NCBI RefSeq assembly: GCF_038404985.1
Contig: NZ_JBBKBA010000001.1
Coordinates: 524,001 to 588,000 of the forward strand
Reading direction: 5' to 3'
DNA from: Ferrovibrio sp. MS7
GTDB lineage: Bacteria; Pseudomonadota; Alphaproteobacteria; Ferrovibrionales; Ferrovibrionaceae
Length of the DNA: 64,000 nt
The translations under genes were made by a program, and so were the position numbers. Each line of letters begins with the position of its first letter. Position 1 is the stretch's first letter. Positions 20,526-28,952 of this stretch are shown here, piece by piece. Below the pieces are notes generated by a model that was given only the letters and a program-made list of their open reading frames with translations, ran no database searches and was not told the origin of the DNA.

Positions 20526-21392
20526 TTATTTTTCCGGCGGGAGCGTGTCGCCGCTCTCCTCGGTGGCCGGTTCCTCGGGCGGGCCGAGACGCGATTTCGG
20601 CAGGCTGCGCGGCCCCGGTTCGCGGCCGGCATTGATATCCGACAGGCCCTCGATCACCACCTGGTGGCAATAGGCCGCCATCTCCTTGCGCGACTTGAAA
20701 TCCTGGATCGTCACCGGCTGGTGAAATTCGATCACCGCCTCGGCCGGGCCGGATTTCAGGTAGCGCCACAGATGCGGCACCAGATCCTCGTCGCCGACCC
20801 AGGCGAACAGATGCATCCAGCGCCTTCCCACCGGCATGTGGTTGAGCTTGGCATAGCCGAGGCTGACCGGCTGCACGGTGAGCGGATTGCCGTTTACCGG
20901 CTGCTCGGCAAGGGCGAAGAAGGCAGTCTTGAACGGCAGGATGCGCAGGCCGTCCGACGAGGTGCCTTCCGGGAACAGGATCAGGTTGTCGCCGGCGCTG
21001 AGCCGCTCCTGCATCTCGTCGCGATGCTCGGCGGTCTTCTGCCGCACATGGCGCTGCACGAACACGGTGCGCTGCAGGCGCGACAGCAGGCCGAAGAACG
21101 GCCAGGATTCGATCTCGCTCTTGGCCACGAAGCTGACCGGCACCACGGTGGAGAGCACCACGATATCGAGCCAGGAAATATGGTTGATGATGAACAGCAC
21201 CGGCGCCTGGTTGGCGGGCCGGCCCTCGACGCGGATCTTCACCCGCATCAGCCAGGCGACAACGCGATGATAATACAGCGGCAGCCATTTGCGCCCGGGA
21301 TGCTGCAGCTTGACCAGCAGCAATTGCAGCGGGATCAGCGGCAGCGTCCAGCACAGGAACAGCAGCAGGATCAGCGTAGGGCGCAGGGCCAT
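20526..21392 (-). CDS. Lysophospholipid acyltransferase, PlsC family
   Basis: About 288 residues from the ATG at 21392. One strong N-terminal hydrophobic segment (about 8-30) anchors it in the inner membrane. The acyltransferase motifs are NHISWLD (the HX4D box) and FPEGTSSDG (the EGT box), as in 1-acyl-sn-glycerol-3-phosphate acyltransferases that make phosphatidate. The C-terminal 35 residues are Pro/Glu-rich. An upstream in-frame extension would overlap the Fur-family gene and lacks a good start. Gene order fur-plsC-miaB is typical of the group. Confidence 0.9.
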   Translation of the reverse strand: MALRPTLILLLFLCWTLPLIPLQLLLVKLQHPGRKWLPLYYHRVVAWLMRVKIRVEGRPANQAPVLFIINHISWLDIVVLSTVVPVSFVAKSEIESWPFFGLLSRLQRTVFVQRHVRQKTAEHRDEMQERLSAGDNLILFPEGTSSDGLRILPFKTAFFALAEQPVNGNPLTVQPVSLGYAKLNHMPVGRRWMHLFAWVGDEDLVPHLWRYLKSGPAEAVIEFHQPVTIQDFKSRKEMAAYCHQVVIEGLSDINAGREPGPRSLPKSRLGPPEEPATEESGDTLPPEK

Positions 21393-21447
21393 GGAGCGAT
21401 ACCGATAGGCCCAGCGGCCGGGATGAGAGGTTACGTCTCTTAAAAGG

Positions 21448-21882
21448 TTACTTGCGCGCCTTCGGATCCGCCGGATCGGCAAGCGGCACGCCATAAAGCT
21501 CAAGACGGTGATCGACTAGGCGATACCCGAGCTTGGCCGCGATCTTTTCCTGCAGGGCTTCGAGTTCGGGATCGTTGAACTCGATGATATTGCCGGTGCG
21601 GGTATCGATCAGGTGGTCGTGATGCGCTTCCGGCATTTCCTCGTAGCGCGCACGGCCATCGCCGAAATCGAGCCGGCTGAGAATGCCGGCTTCCTCGAAC
21701 AGGCGCACAGTGCGGTACACGGTGGCAATCGAAATGCGCGGGTCCACCGCATGGCTGCGCCGGTGCAATTCCTCCACGTCCGGATGGTCGGAGGATTGGC
21801 TGAGCACGCGCGCAATCACCCGGCGCTGCTCGGTCATGCGCATGCCCTTGGTCATGCACAATTGCTCAAGGCGGCTGGTCAT
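21448..21882 (-). CDS. Fur/Mur family metalloregulator
   Basis: 144 residues, normal Fur length. The winged helix covers about 1-85 (MRMTEQRRVIARVL, DPRISIATVYRTVRLFEEAG) and the dimerisation domain has HHDHLID, a metal-binding segment. The only cysteine is near residue 9, so the paired-cysteine structural zinc site of enterobacterial Fur is absent. In alphaproteobacteria such proteins sense iron or manganese (Fur/Mur), and which metal applies here is not readable. It lies between mucR and plsC. Confidence 0.92.
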   Translation of the reverse strand: MTSRLEQLCMTKGMRMTEQRRVIARVLSQSSDHPDVEELHRRSHAVDPRISIATVYRTVRLFEEAGILSRLDFGDGRARYEEMPEAHHDHLIDTRTGNIIEFNDPELEALQEKIAAKLGYRLVDHRLELYGVPLADPADPKARK

Positions 21883-21938
21883 GCCGTCACCTGCTCCCTG
21901 CTATGCCCGCAAACCGGGCTATTCATCACCCCGGGGAA

Positions 21939-22373
21939 TCAGCGGCCGCCCTTGCGGCGTGCCGTACCGAGCCCGATTTTCTTCGCCAGCGCCTGACGAT
22001 GCAAGGCGTAGTTCGGGGCCACCATGGGATAATCCGCCGGCAGGCCCCATTTCTCGCGATACTGCTCCGGCGTCATGTCGTAATGGCTCATCAGGTGACG
22101 CTTGAGCATCTTCAATTTCTTGCCGTCTTCCAGACAGATGATGTAATCGGCGGCCACCGATTTCTTGATCGGCACCGCCGGTTGCGGCCTGTCATTGGCC
22201 TGGGGGCCAGCCGAAACCTGTGACGCTGTGCCATCCAGCCCGGCGAGCGTGCCGAAAACCTGGCGGATCAGTGCCGGCAATTCGGAAGTCTCGACCTTGT
22301 TATTCGAGACATGCGCCGCGACAATATCCGCCGTCAGCGACAGCAATTCCGATTTATTCGTGCCCTCGGCCAT
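21939..22373 (-). CDS. mucR: Ros/MucR family zinc-finger transcriptional regulator
   Basis: 144 residues. The N-terminal half is helical, and the Ros/MucR zinc finger is in the C-terminal half: ICLEDGKKLKMLKRHL followed by MSHYDMTPEQYREKWGLP. Ligands appear to be Cys, an Asp two residues on, and two His, the variant described for MucR-type fingers. MucR proteins are global regulators of exopolysaccharide, motility and cell-cycle genes and bind AT-rich DNA, often their own promoter. Two palindromes lie just upstream of the start. Confidence 0.95.
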   Translation of the reverse strand: MAEGTNKSELLSLTADIVAAHVSNNKVETSELPALIRQVFGTLAGLDGTASQVSAGPQANDRPQPAVPIKKSVAADYIICLEDGKKLKMLKRHLMSHYDMTPEQYREKWGLPADYPMVAPNYALHRQALAKKIGLGTARRKGGR

Positions 22374-22386
22374 TTCCCGATCCCCG

Positions 22387-22422
22387 GCAGCAAATATTTG
22401 CTGCTCTGCAATATAGTATTGC
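22387..22422. promoter_or_regulatory. Two adjacent palindromes in the mucR leader
   Basis: A perfect 18-bp palindrome (22387-22404, centre CAAATATTTG) ends 14 bases before the mucR ATG. Four bases beyond it lies a second inverted repeat with 6-bp arms (22408-22413 and 22417-22422) around TAG. On the minus strand the second contains TATATT, a possible -10. Together they could be an autoregulatory operator. This is inference from position and symmetry. Confidence 0.5.
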
Positions 22423-22459
22423 CGGCCCGGAATCGCCAGTGATCAGGTTGCGAATAAGT

Positions 22460-23626
22460 CTAACTTTTACGAATTTCTGCCCGCATCACCAGGCCATCCT
22501 CGAAACGCAGCGGTGCATCCGGGGATATTCTTTCCAGTTGATAGTAATCCTTGCGCCTGCCAACTTTCTGGAACCCGCCGGCACGGTAGAGCGCCTGGGC
22601 CGCAAGGTTGCTCACCGCCACTTCCAGGAACAGGCTCTTAGCCCCCCGCAAGCCGGCCTCGGCTGCCAGCGCCTTGAGCAGGGCGGCGCCGATGCCGAGC
22701 TGGCGCAGGCGTGGTCGCACCGTGATGGTGATGACCTCGGCCTCATCAGCCGCGACACGGCCCATACCGAAGCCCGCCGGCTGCCCGGCCGGATCAATCG
22801 CCAGCAGCACGAAGGTACCAGGCATGCCGAGCAGGTCGCGCAACGCCGCCTCGCTCCAGCCGTCATGGAAGCCCTCGCGGTGCATGGCGCTCAACACCGC
22901 CGCATGGCTGGCATCGGCGGGCTGGATGGTCACGGCCAAGCTCGCCGCCGGCTGCACCACGCGCGGCAGGGCGGCATCGGGCGGACGGATATAGAGCGGC
23001 TTCGGCGGCGGCGGCAAGGCATCATTCGGCTGCCAGGGGCCGGCGGCCTGCTGCGCGGCACGCAGCAACGACGCGGCCGTCGGCTGCGCTGGACAAGCGG
23101 CGATGACACGATCAACGCCTTGCCGCAGCAGGGCGGCGCCAGAGCCGACCAAGGTGAGCGGTCCGGGCGGCAGGATTTCTTCTGCCTGCTCCAGCGGCAG
23201 GATGCAGGCCGGCCAAAGTTCTTTACCGAGGCCCGCCTCGCTGGCGGCAAAGGCCTGAAGATAGACCTCGCCGCGTCGCGCATCGATAGCCGCCACGGTG
23301 GCACGGCCGGGCTGCGCCGCCTGCAGGCCAAGCGCCTGCGTGGTGGTGACGCCCCAGAGCGGCTTGCGCAGGGCGAGGCTCAGGCCGCGCGCCACGCTTA
23401 AAGCGGTACGGATGCCGGTGAAGGAGCCCGGCCCGATGGTGACGGCAATAGCGCCCAGTGCCTTGAGCTCGATGCCGGCAGCCAGGCGTGCCGCCTCGAT
23501 GGTCGGCAGCAGGCGTTCGGCGTGCCCCTTCCCTCCTGTACCGCGCTGTTCCACCATGACCGCATCGGCTTGAGCGATGGCGGCGAGGCAATCATCGAGC
23601 GCGGTATCGAGCAGCAGCCACTTCAT
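22460..23626 (-). CDS. TsaB-RimI fusion: t6A biosynthesis protein fused to N-acetyltransferase
   Basis: 388 residues. Residues 1 to about 220 are TsaB-like: LLLDTALDDCLAAI at the start, then GPGSFTGIRTALSVARGL near residue 66, the fold that partners TsaD in making N6-threonylcarbamoyl-adenosine at tRNA position 37. After a Pro-rich linker (about 200-215), residues 232-388 form a GNAT domain (ITVRPRLRQLGIGAALL acetyl-CoA loop) matching RimI, which acetylates ribosomal protein S18. tsaB and rimI are usually adjacent separate genes, and here they share one frame. Confidence 0.92.
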   Translation of the reverse strand: MKWLLLDTALDDCLAAIAQADAVMVEQRGTGGKGHAERLLPTIEAARLAAGIELKALGAIAVTIGPGSFTGIRTALSVARGLSLALRKPLWGVTTTQALGLQAAQPGRATVAAIDARRGEVYLQAFAASEAGLGKELWPACILPLEQAEEILPPGPLTLVGSGAALLRQGVDRVIAACPAQPTAASLLRAAQQAAGPWQPNDALPPPPKPLYIRPPDAALPRVVQPAASLAVTIQPADASHAAVLSAMHREGFHDGWSEAALRDLLGMPGTFVLLAIDPAGQPAGFGMGRVAADEAEVITITVRPRLRQLGIGAALLKALAAEAGLRGAKSLFLEVAVSNLAAQALYRAGGFQKVGRRKDYYQLERISPDAPLRFEDGLVMRAEIRKS

Positions 23627-23691
23627 TGCCGCCGCGCGCCTGTGTAGGAATAAGAAGAAGAGTAGAGTGAGCGAAACATGGAGACGCGCCG

Positions 23692-24246
23692 ATGCCGCTG
23701 GTGGCGATTGCCCCGCCTGACTATCCCGTGCTGATCGACCTGCGCTATGCCACGGAGGACAACATCACCGGCAAGCCGGTCTATGGCCGCCAGGCGGCGT
23801 TCCTCAACGAAGAGGCTGCCGAAGCGCTGGGCCGCGCCATCGCGCTGGCGGCGCAGCTTGGCTATCGCTTCCGCATCTTCGATGCCTTCCGCCCGAGCGA
23901 GGCGCAATGGGTGCTGTGGAACCACAATCCCGATCCGAATTTCCTGGCCGATCCGCGGCGCGGCTCGCCGCATTCGCGCGGCGCCGCCGTGGACCTGACG
24001 CTGGTGGATGCCGATGGCCGCGACCTGGAGATGGGCACCGGCTTCGATGCCTTCACGCCGCTGTCGCATCACGGCCGGCTGGACATAACGCCCGAGGCGC
24101 AACGCAACCGCGCGCTGCTGCTGGGCATCATGACCGCCGCCGGCTGGGACTTTTACCGCAATGAATGGTGGCACTACCAGCTTTTCGATGCCAAGCGTCA
24201 TCCGGTGCTCTCGGACGCGGAAGCCGGTTCGGGCTTGATGCCGTAA
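23692..24246 (+). CDS. D-alanyl-D-alanine dipeptidase (VanX/DdpX type)
   Basis: 184 residues, no signal peptide. Zinc-ligand and catalytic motifs are complete: SPHSRGAAVD gives His94 and Asp101, and NEWWHYQ gives Glu158 and His161. Arg in DAFRPSEAQ is the transition-state residue of the family. Such enzymes hydrolyse D-Ala-D-Ala in the cytoplasm, either for resistance or for recycling cell wall dipeptide. No vanHA genes are nearby, so salvage is more likely. The ATG follows GGAG by eight bases. The 3' end overlaps the convergent FAD oxidase gene by 49 bases. Confidence 0.92.
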   Translation: MPLVAIAPPDYPVLIDLRYATEDNITGKPVYGRQAAFLNEEAAEALGRAIALAAQLGYRFRIFDAFRPSEAQWVLWNHNPDPNFLADPRRGSPHSRGAAVDLTLVDADGRDLEMGTGFDAFTPLSHHGRLDITPEAQRNRALLLGIMTAAGWDFYRNEWWHYQLFDAKRHPVLSDAEAGSGLMP

Positions 24247-25379
24247 TCATACGGGACGGACTGCAAGCCACCAGCAATCCAGCCGGCCACCGCCTGATAC
24301 TCGGCACGCTCAAGCACAGCCGCCGCCATCTGCTCACCGAGGCAGGCGCCGAACTTGAAGCCATGGCCGGACGAACCGCAGAAGGCAAAGCCGCGCGCAC
24401 CGATCTGGCGGAACTGGAATTGCTCGCTGGCCTCGACATCGTAGAAACAGGTCTTGGCACTCGCCACGCGGTATTCCTCGCCGCGCACTAGGCGCTTGCG
24501 CACAGGCTCCAGGATCGCTTCGATTTCTTCCTGGCGCGGCTCGCGATCGCTGCCCGGATCCGCCGTGGGACCGAAGCGGTGATCGCTGACCTTGAGGCCG
24601 AGCCGCATGCCATCGCCGCAGACGCGCGGCGGCACGGCGTAGAAGCCAGCAGACGCGCCAATATCCAGCAGCATCGGCGCGCGATACCAATGCGCCGCCA
24701 GATCGGCCGGGGCGTTGAGATACACCGCCACCTGCCGGCTCGGCCGCGCCACCTCGGCCAGATCCGGCAGCAGCGTGTTGGTCCATGGTCCTGCCGTCAC
24801 CAGCACGCGGTCGGCGTTCAGCATACGGCCATCGGCCAGGGTGACGGTAGCCGCCTCGCCATCCACCGCCTGCACGCGGGTACGCGTCAGCAGGCGCAGG
24901 CCGCGATCCAGCAGATGATGCTTCAAGCTGCCGATGATCGCTTCGGCGCGCAGCAGGCCACCATGTTCGCAATGGAAGGCTTCTTCCAGTCCCTCCGCCT
25001 GCACCAATGGAAAGCGTTCGGCGAGCGTGTCCAGCGCCAGCGGCTCATGCTGGATGCCTTCCGCCTGCAACACCGCGCGGCTCTCAGCAGCCCAATTGTC
25101 GCCAGGGCCGCAGAGTACCAGCGTGCCGGTTTCGATCTGCAAGCGCACGCCGAGATCGCGCCACAGTCTTTCCCAGGCATCGTAGGCAGCGTGGTTCATG
25201 CGCGCATAGCCGCGCGCACTGCCATAGGGATAACGGATCAGGCGATGCTGATCGACGGAGCTGCCCAGCGGATTGGGCAAGGCATGTTGTTCGATCAGCG
25301 TCACCCTGGCGCCGCCACGGATCAGTGCCCAGGCGCTGCTGAGGCCCATGATGCCGCCGCCGACGACGATGATATTCAA
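24198..25379 (-). CDS. FAD-dependent oxidoreductase, MSOX/SolA family
   Basis: About 393 residues starting at TTG 25379, which overlaps the preceding stop codon as TTGA. The N-terminal dinucleotide-binding motif is VVGGGIMGLSSAW. The segment KTCFYD near residue 325 places a Cys where monomeric sarcosine oxidase links FAD covalently, and GSSGHGFKFG closes the FAD site. The family oxidises N-methyl amino acids (sarcosine, N-methyltryptophan) or pipecolate-like imino acids. Coupling with an ornithine cyclodeaminase-family gene suggests amino or imino acid catabolism. The exact substrate is unknown. Confidence 0.88.
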   Translation of the reverse strand: MNIIVVGGGIMGLSSAWALIRGGARVTLIEQHALPNPLGSSVDQHRLIRYPYGSARGYARMNHAAYDAWERLWRDLGVRLQIETGTLVLCGPGDNWAAESRAVLQAEGIQHEPLALDTLAERFPLVQAEGLEEAFHCEHGGLLRAEAIIGSLKHHLLDRGLRLLTRTRVQAVDGEAATVTLADGRMLNADRVLVTAGPWTNTLLPDLAEVARPSRQVAVYLNAPADLAAHWYRAPMLLDIGASAGFYAVPPRVCGDGMRLGLKVSDHRFGPTADPGSDREPRQEEIEAILEPVRKRLVRGEEYRVASAKTCFYDVEASEQFQFRQIGARGFAFCGSSGHGFKFGACLGEQMAAAVLERAEYQAVAGWIAGGLQSVPYDYGIKPEPASASESTG

Positions 25380-26326
25380 GGCGCGCTCTCGGCGACCAGT
25401 TCGGCTGCCGCCAGATCCTCCAGCGCGAAGCCGACCGACTTGAACAAGGTGATCGCTTCCGGCCCGGAGCGCAGCGGACATTGGTCGCGCACCAGGGCGA
25501 AGAGATCGCCGCGCACCCGCTCCGGCGTCAGGATGCCGCGCTCCAGCGGCTGCACGATATCGCCGGCCTCCTTCATGGCGCCGGCCCTGGTATCGACATA
25601 GATTTCGGCGCGCGCCACGGCGGTATCATCGGCCTCGCGCATCTTCGGCGTGAAGCCGCCGACCAGATCGAGATGCGCGCCCTTCTTGAGCCAGGCGCCC
25701 TGCACCAGTGGCTCATGGCTAAGCGTGGCACAGGAAATCGTGTCGGCCACTTTCGCTGCCGCTTCCAGATCCTCGATCACCTTCACCGCCGCGCCCTGGG
25801 CGTTGAGATCGGCGCGCAACGCTGCCGCCAGTTCCTCGGCGCGGTCCGGATTGCGGTTCCACAGGCTGACCTTGGTGTAGCGCCGCACAGCGCAATGGGC
25901 GCGCACCAGATGCGGCGCCAGCGCACCGGCGCCAACCATCAGCAGATGCGAGGCCTCGCGCCGCGCCAGGTAGCCGGCAGCCAAAGCCGAGGCGCAGGCG
26001 GTGCGCCGCAAGGTGAGCGCCACGCCATCGATCACCGCCTTCGGCGCGCCGCTGCGGGCATCGAACAGCAGGTAAGCGCCGATCACCGAGGGCAGGCCCT
26101 GCTTTGGATTGTCGGGGTAGACGCTCACCGCCTTGATGCCCATATGGCGGCCCGCCTGCCAGGCCGGCATCACCAGCAGCATGCCATCGGCGCCGCTGGG
26201 ATTGGGGATGGTGTAATGCTGGCGCAGCGGCACATCGCCACCGGTGCGGAACGCCTCGCGCAATGCCTCGATCAGTTCCGGATAAGGCAGGGCGGCATGT
26301 ACCGAGGCGGCATCGATCACGCGCAT
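25376..26326 (-). CDS. Ornithine cyclodeaminase/mu-crystallin family protein
   Basis: 316 residues, the family size. It has the NAD(P)-binding segment LLMVGAGALAPHLVRAH (about 129-145) and the characteristic PLRQHYTIPNPSG, GIKAVSVYPDNP and RTACASALAA segments. Members include ornithine cyclodeaminase, alanine dehydrogenase and ketimine reductase, which act on alpha-amino or cyclic imino acids, and sequence reading alone does not separate these. It starts four bases from the lapA-like gene's stop and its stop overlaps the FAD oxidase start codon. Confidence 0.88.
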   Translation of the reverse strand: MRVIDAASVHAALPYPELIEALREAFRTGGDVPLRQHYTIPNPSGADGMLLVMPAWQAGRHMGIKAVSVYPDNPKQGLPSVIGAYLLFDARSGAPKAVIDGVALTLRRTACASALAAGYLARREASHLLMVGAGALAPHLVRAHCAVRRYTKVSLWNRNPDRAEELAAALRADLNAQGAAVKVIEDLEAAAKVADTISCATLSHEPLVQGAWLKKGAHLDLVGGFTPKMREADDTAVARAEIYVDTRAGAMKEAGDIVQPLERGILTPERVRGDLFALVRDQCPLRSGPEAITLFKSVGFALEDLAAAELVAESAP

Positions 26327-26330
26327 GCGG

Positions 26331-26591
26331 TCAGCTTACCAGCGGAAGCGGGGGCTTGGCCCCCGGTGCGGCAGCAGGCGGCGGCTTGCGCCCCAGGCGG
26401 CCAAGCCAATGGGCGAAGGCGCCGAGCAGCAGCCCGATGATGAAGGTGATGAACACCAGCAGGTAGAGCGGCAATTCAACAGCGAAGGGCAGCGGATCAA
26501 GCGAGACGGCGACGCCCTGACGGTTGGCGACGGCGAAAATCACCAGGACGAGCAATAGCAAGGCGCCGAGGATGACTCGCAGGAAACGCAT
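26331..26591 (-). CDS. LapA-like (DUF1049) membrane protein
   Basis: 86 residues. Two transmembrane helices (about 4-23 and 41-63) and a Pro/Ala-rich C-terminal tail. The ANRQGVAVSLDP turn between helices is typical of LapA/YciS proteins, which in E. coli act with LapB in lipopolysaccharide assembly control. A LapB partner is not encoded beside it here. It follows ihfB after about 100 bases, a common alphaproteobacterial neighbour. Confidence 0.88.
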   Translation of the reverse strand: MRFLRVILGALLLLVLVIFAVANRQGVAVSLDPLPFAVELPLYLLVFITFIIGLLLGAFAHWLGRLGRKPPPAAAPGAKPPLPLVS

Positions 26592-26692
26592 GGCCGCACT
26601 CCTTGAACCTGCCCGGAATCTCTCCGGGACGCCCGCTCAAGCCGGAATCACGCCGACCTCCGGCACCAGGAGACGCCGGATGCAACAGTGGC

Positions 26693-27013
26693 TTAGGCTT
26701 CGTTCGCCTTCGCCGCGGCGGCCTGGGCCTTGGCAGCGAGATTGAGCTTCTGGCGCAATTCCTTGCCGGTCTTGAAGAACGGCACATACTTTTCTGCCAC
26801 GTCCACGGCAGTGCCAGTGCGCGGGTTGCGACCGGTGCGTGCCGGCCGGCATTTCACCGAAAAGGCGCCAAAACCGCGCAATTCCACTCTGTCACCCCGC
26901 GCCAGGGCATTCGCAATCTCATCGAAAATCGTACCGACGATGCGCTCGATATCACGCTGCGTCAGATGCTGATTGCCCTCGGCCAAACGATTGATCAATT
27001 CAGATTTTATCAT
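26693..27013 (-). CDS. ihfB: Integration host factor subunit beta
   Basis: 106 residues. IHF-beta pairs with IHF-alpha to bend DNA sharply at specific sites. It has the HU/IHF fold: [12 protein letters not shown] start, [14 protein letters not shown], and the DNA-inserting arm with RTGRNPRTG, whose Pro intercalates in the minor groove. The C-terminal 15 residues are Ala/Lys-rich. It sits between sppA (41-base gap) and lapA. The IHF-alpha gene is not in this window. Confidence 0.95.
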   Translation of the reverse strand: MIKSELINRLAEGNQHLTQRDIERIVGTIFDEIANALARGDRVELRGFGAFSVKCRPARTGRNPRTGTAVDVAEKYVPFFKTGKELRQKLNLAAKAQAAAAKANEA

Positions 27014-27054
27014 CGGCTATTCCCTGCGCTTTCGCCGGGGTGCCCCCCTCTTGC

Positions 27055-27984
27055 CTAGTCAGGGTGCCAAACCGAAACCAGTCCGTCAAGCCTAAGCCGT
27101 TCGGTTAAAAGGGTTTTTCCAAAGAGCGCGTGGGCCGTGCCGCCGAGCAGCTCGGCCATCATGGAGACTGGCGGCTCGGATGAGACTTCCCGCACCGGCA
27201 GGCCAAGCGGGATTCCGTGGGTGCGGGCCAGCCATTGCCGCGCCTCTGGCTCGGCACCGAGCGCGTCGATCAATTTAAGGTTGAAGGCAGACCGCCCGGA
27301 ATAGACCCGGCCATCGGCCAGCCGCGCCACCTCGGCGCGGTCGAGCTTGCGCCGCGCCGCCACCAGGTCGACGAACCATTCATGGGTTTCCATCACCATG
27401 CGGCGCATCTGCTCGCGGCCCGCCGGCGACATCGGCTTGATCGGCGAGGGTTCGTCCTTCATCGCCCCCGAGGCGATGCTCTCGGCGCCGACGCCGATCT
27501 TTTCCAGCAGCTTGGAGAATTCCGCACTCTGGAACAGCACGCCGATGGACCCGGTGAGCGAGGTTTCGCGCGCCACCACATGATCGGCGGCAATCGCCGC
27601 CATGTAGCCCGCCGAGGCGCCAAGCGTGCCGATCACCGCCACCACCGGCTTCTGCGCCGCCACATTGCGCAAGGCAGCATAGAGCGCCTCGCCACCATAG
27701 GTGGAGCCGCCGGGCGAATTGATCTGCACGATCAGCGCCTGGGCATTGTCGTTCTTCGCCACCTTGTCGAGCTGCTCGGCCCAATAGGCATTCTGCGCGA
27801 TGACGCCGTTGATCTCGATGCGCGCGACATGGGCGCGGTTGCGCTCGAACAGATTGCCGGGATCAAGGCGGTAGAACACGCCAAGCCCTAAGGCCAGCAC
27901 GGCCATGACAGCAACCAGTCGCCACCAGAAAACCTTGCGGCTCAGGCGGCGGCGCTCCAGCAGGGCATCGATATCCAGCGACAT
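27055..27984 (-). CDS. sppA: Signal peptide peptidase SppA (S49 serine protease)
   Basis: 309 residues, the short SppA36K-like form. One N-terminal membrane helix (about 22-41) anchors a periplasmic S49 domain. The segment GGSTYGGEALYAAL and the nucleophile region IGTLGASAGYMAAIAAD (Ser in GASAGY) are present, and the Lys general base should lie in the region of about 190-200 (KDEPSPIKP). It degrades cleaved signal peptides and other membrane peptides. It is upstream of ihfB in the same direction. Confidence 0.93.
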   Translation of the reverse strand: MSLDIDALLERRRLSRKVFWWRLVAVMAVLALGLGVFYRLDPGNLFERNRAHVARIEINGVIAQNAYWAEQLDKVAKNDNAQALIVQINSPGGSTYGGEALYAALRNVAAQKPVVAVIGTLGASAGYMAAIAADHVVARETSLTGSIGVLFQSAEFSKLLEKIGVGAESIASGAMKDEPSPIKPMSPAGREQMRRMVMETHEWFVDLVAARRKLDRAEVARLADGRVYSGRSAFNLKLIDALGAEPEARQWLARTHGIPLGLPVREVSSEPPVSMMAELLGGTAHALFGKTLLTERLRLDGLVSVWHPD

Positions 27985-28065
27985 GCCCCGACTTTACGCG
28001 AGCCGGCGGCCGGAGGCTAGGCGTGGCGAATGACCCAAAACGTCATGCCACATCTGTATTATCTC

Positions 28066-28138
28066 GTCATGCCCGGGCTTGACCCGGGCATCTTCCGCCG
28101 CGCGGCATGAGATGCCCGCATCAAGTGCGGGCATGACG
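28066..28138. repeat. Inverted pair of palindromic intergenic repeats
   Basis: Two palindromes with 9-bp perfect arms (28069-28077/28083-28091 and 28112-28120/28126-28134) lie between sppA and ctrA. The loop of the first is CTTGA and that of the second TCAAG, so the second copy is inverted relative to the first. The pair begins with GTCAT and ends with ATGAC. Confidence 0.85.
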
Positions 28139-28152
28139 AAAATTAAAGTGAG

Positions 28153-28893
28153 TTACCGGCCCATTGCGGCGCGCTTCGGCGCGCCGGGGGAGTTGGCGGC
28201 CTGGGGCACGGCGGCGGCATCGGGATCGCGCAGCACATAGCCGCGGCCCCATACCGTCTCGATGTAATTGTCGCCCGAGGTGGCCGAGGCGATCTTCTTG
28301 CGCAGTTTGCAGATGAACACGTCGATGATCTTGAGTTCCGGCTCGTCCATGCCGCCATAGAGATGATTGAGGAACATCTCCTTGGTCAGCGTGGTGCCCT
28401 TGCGCAAGCTGAGCAGTTCCAGCATGGCGTATTCCTTGCCGGTGAGGTGCAGGCGCTGGCCGCCCACTTCCACCGACTTGGAATCGAGATTGACCAGCAG
28501 CTTGCCGGTCTGGATCGAGCTTTGCGCATGGCCCTTGGCGCGGCGCACGATGGCGTTGATGCGCGCCACCAGCTCATCCTTGTTGAACGGCTTGGTGAGG
28601 TAGTCGTCGGCGCCGAAGCCGAGGCCCTTCACCTTCTTGTCCGGCTCGCCCATGCCTGAGAGGATCAGGATCGGCGTCGAGACCTTGGCCGCCCGCAACT
28701 TCTTCAGCACGTCATAGCCGTGCATGTCGGGCAGGTTGAGATCCAGGATGATGATGTCGTAGTCGTAGAGCTTGCCGAGATCGAGGCCTTCCTCGCCATA
28801 CTCGGTCTTGTAGACGTTGAAGCCCTCATGGCCGAGCATCAGTTCGATGCTCTTGGCGGTAGCGGCGTCGTCTTCGATCAGCAATACGCGCAT
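28153..28893 (-). CDS. ctrA: Cell-cycle response regulator CtrA
   Basis: 246 residues. The receiver domain (1-120) has Asp51 in [13 protein letters not shown] and Lys in LTKPF. The OmpR-type winged helix follows (about 125-232), with [13 protein letters not shown] and VWGRGYVL. CtrA binds TTAA-N7-TTAA sites and controls division, motility and, in Caulobacter, replication. The C-terminus ends with Met-Gly-Arg rather than the Ala-Ala that Caulobacter CtrA needs for ClpXP turnover. fliI-fliJ are divergent, and candidate CtrA and GANTC sites lie in the shared upstream region. Confidence 0.97.
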   Translation of the reverse strand: MRVLLIEDDAATAKSIELMLGHEGFNVYKTEYGEEGLDLGKLYDYDIIILDLNLPDMHGYDVLKKLRAAKVSTPILILSGMGEPDKKVKGLGFGADDYLTKPFNKDELVARINAIVRRAKGHAQSSIQTGKLLVNLDSKSVEVGGQRLHLTGKEYAMLELLSLRKGTTLTKEMFLNHLYGGMDEPELKIIDVFICKLRKKIASATSGDNYIETVWGRGYVLRDPDAAAVPQAANSPGAPKRAAMGR

Positions 28894-28952
28894 GGCAGCC
28901 CCCTTTGGCAGGTACCGCGAGATTTGGCCCGGTTTTTGGCTGGAACCTTGGC

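Noticed and set aside
21448-21882. Calling the Fur-family gene Irr
   Set aside because: It lacks a haem regulatory motif that I could see, and its sequence and neighbours fit the Fur/Mur group better; the sensed metal remains open.
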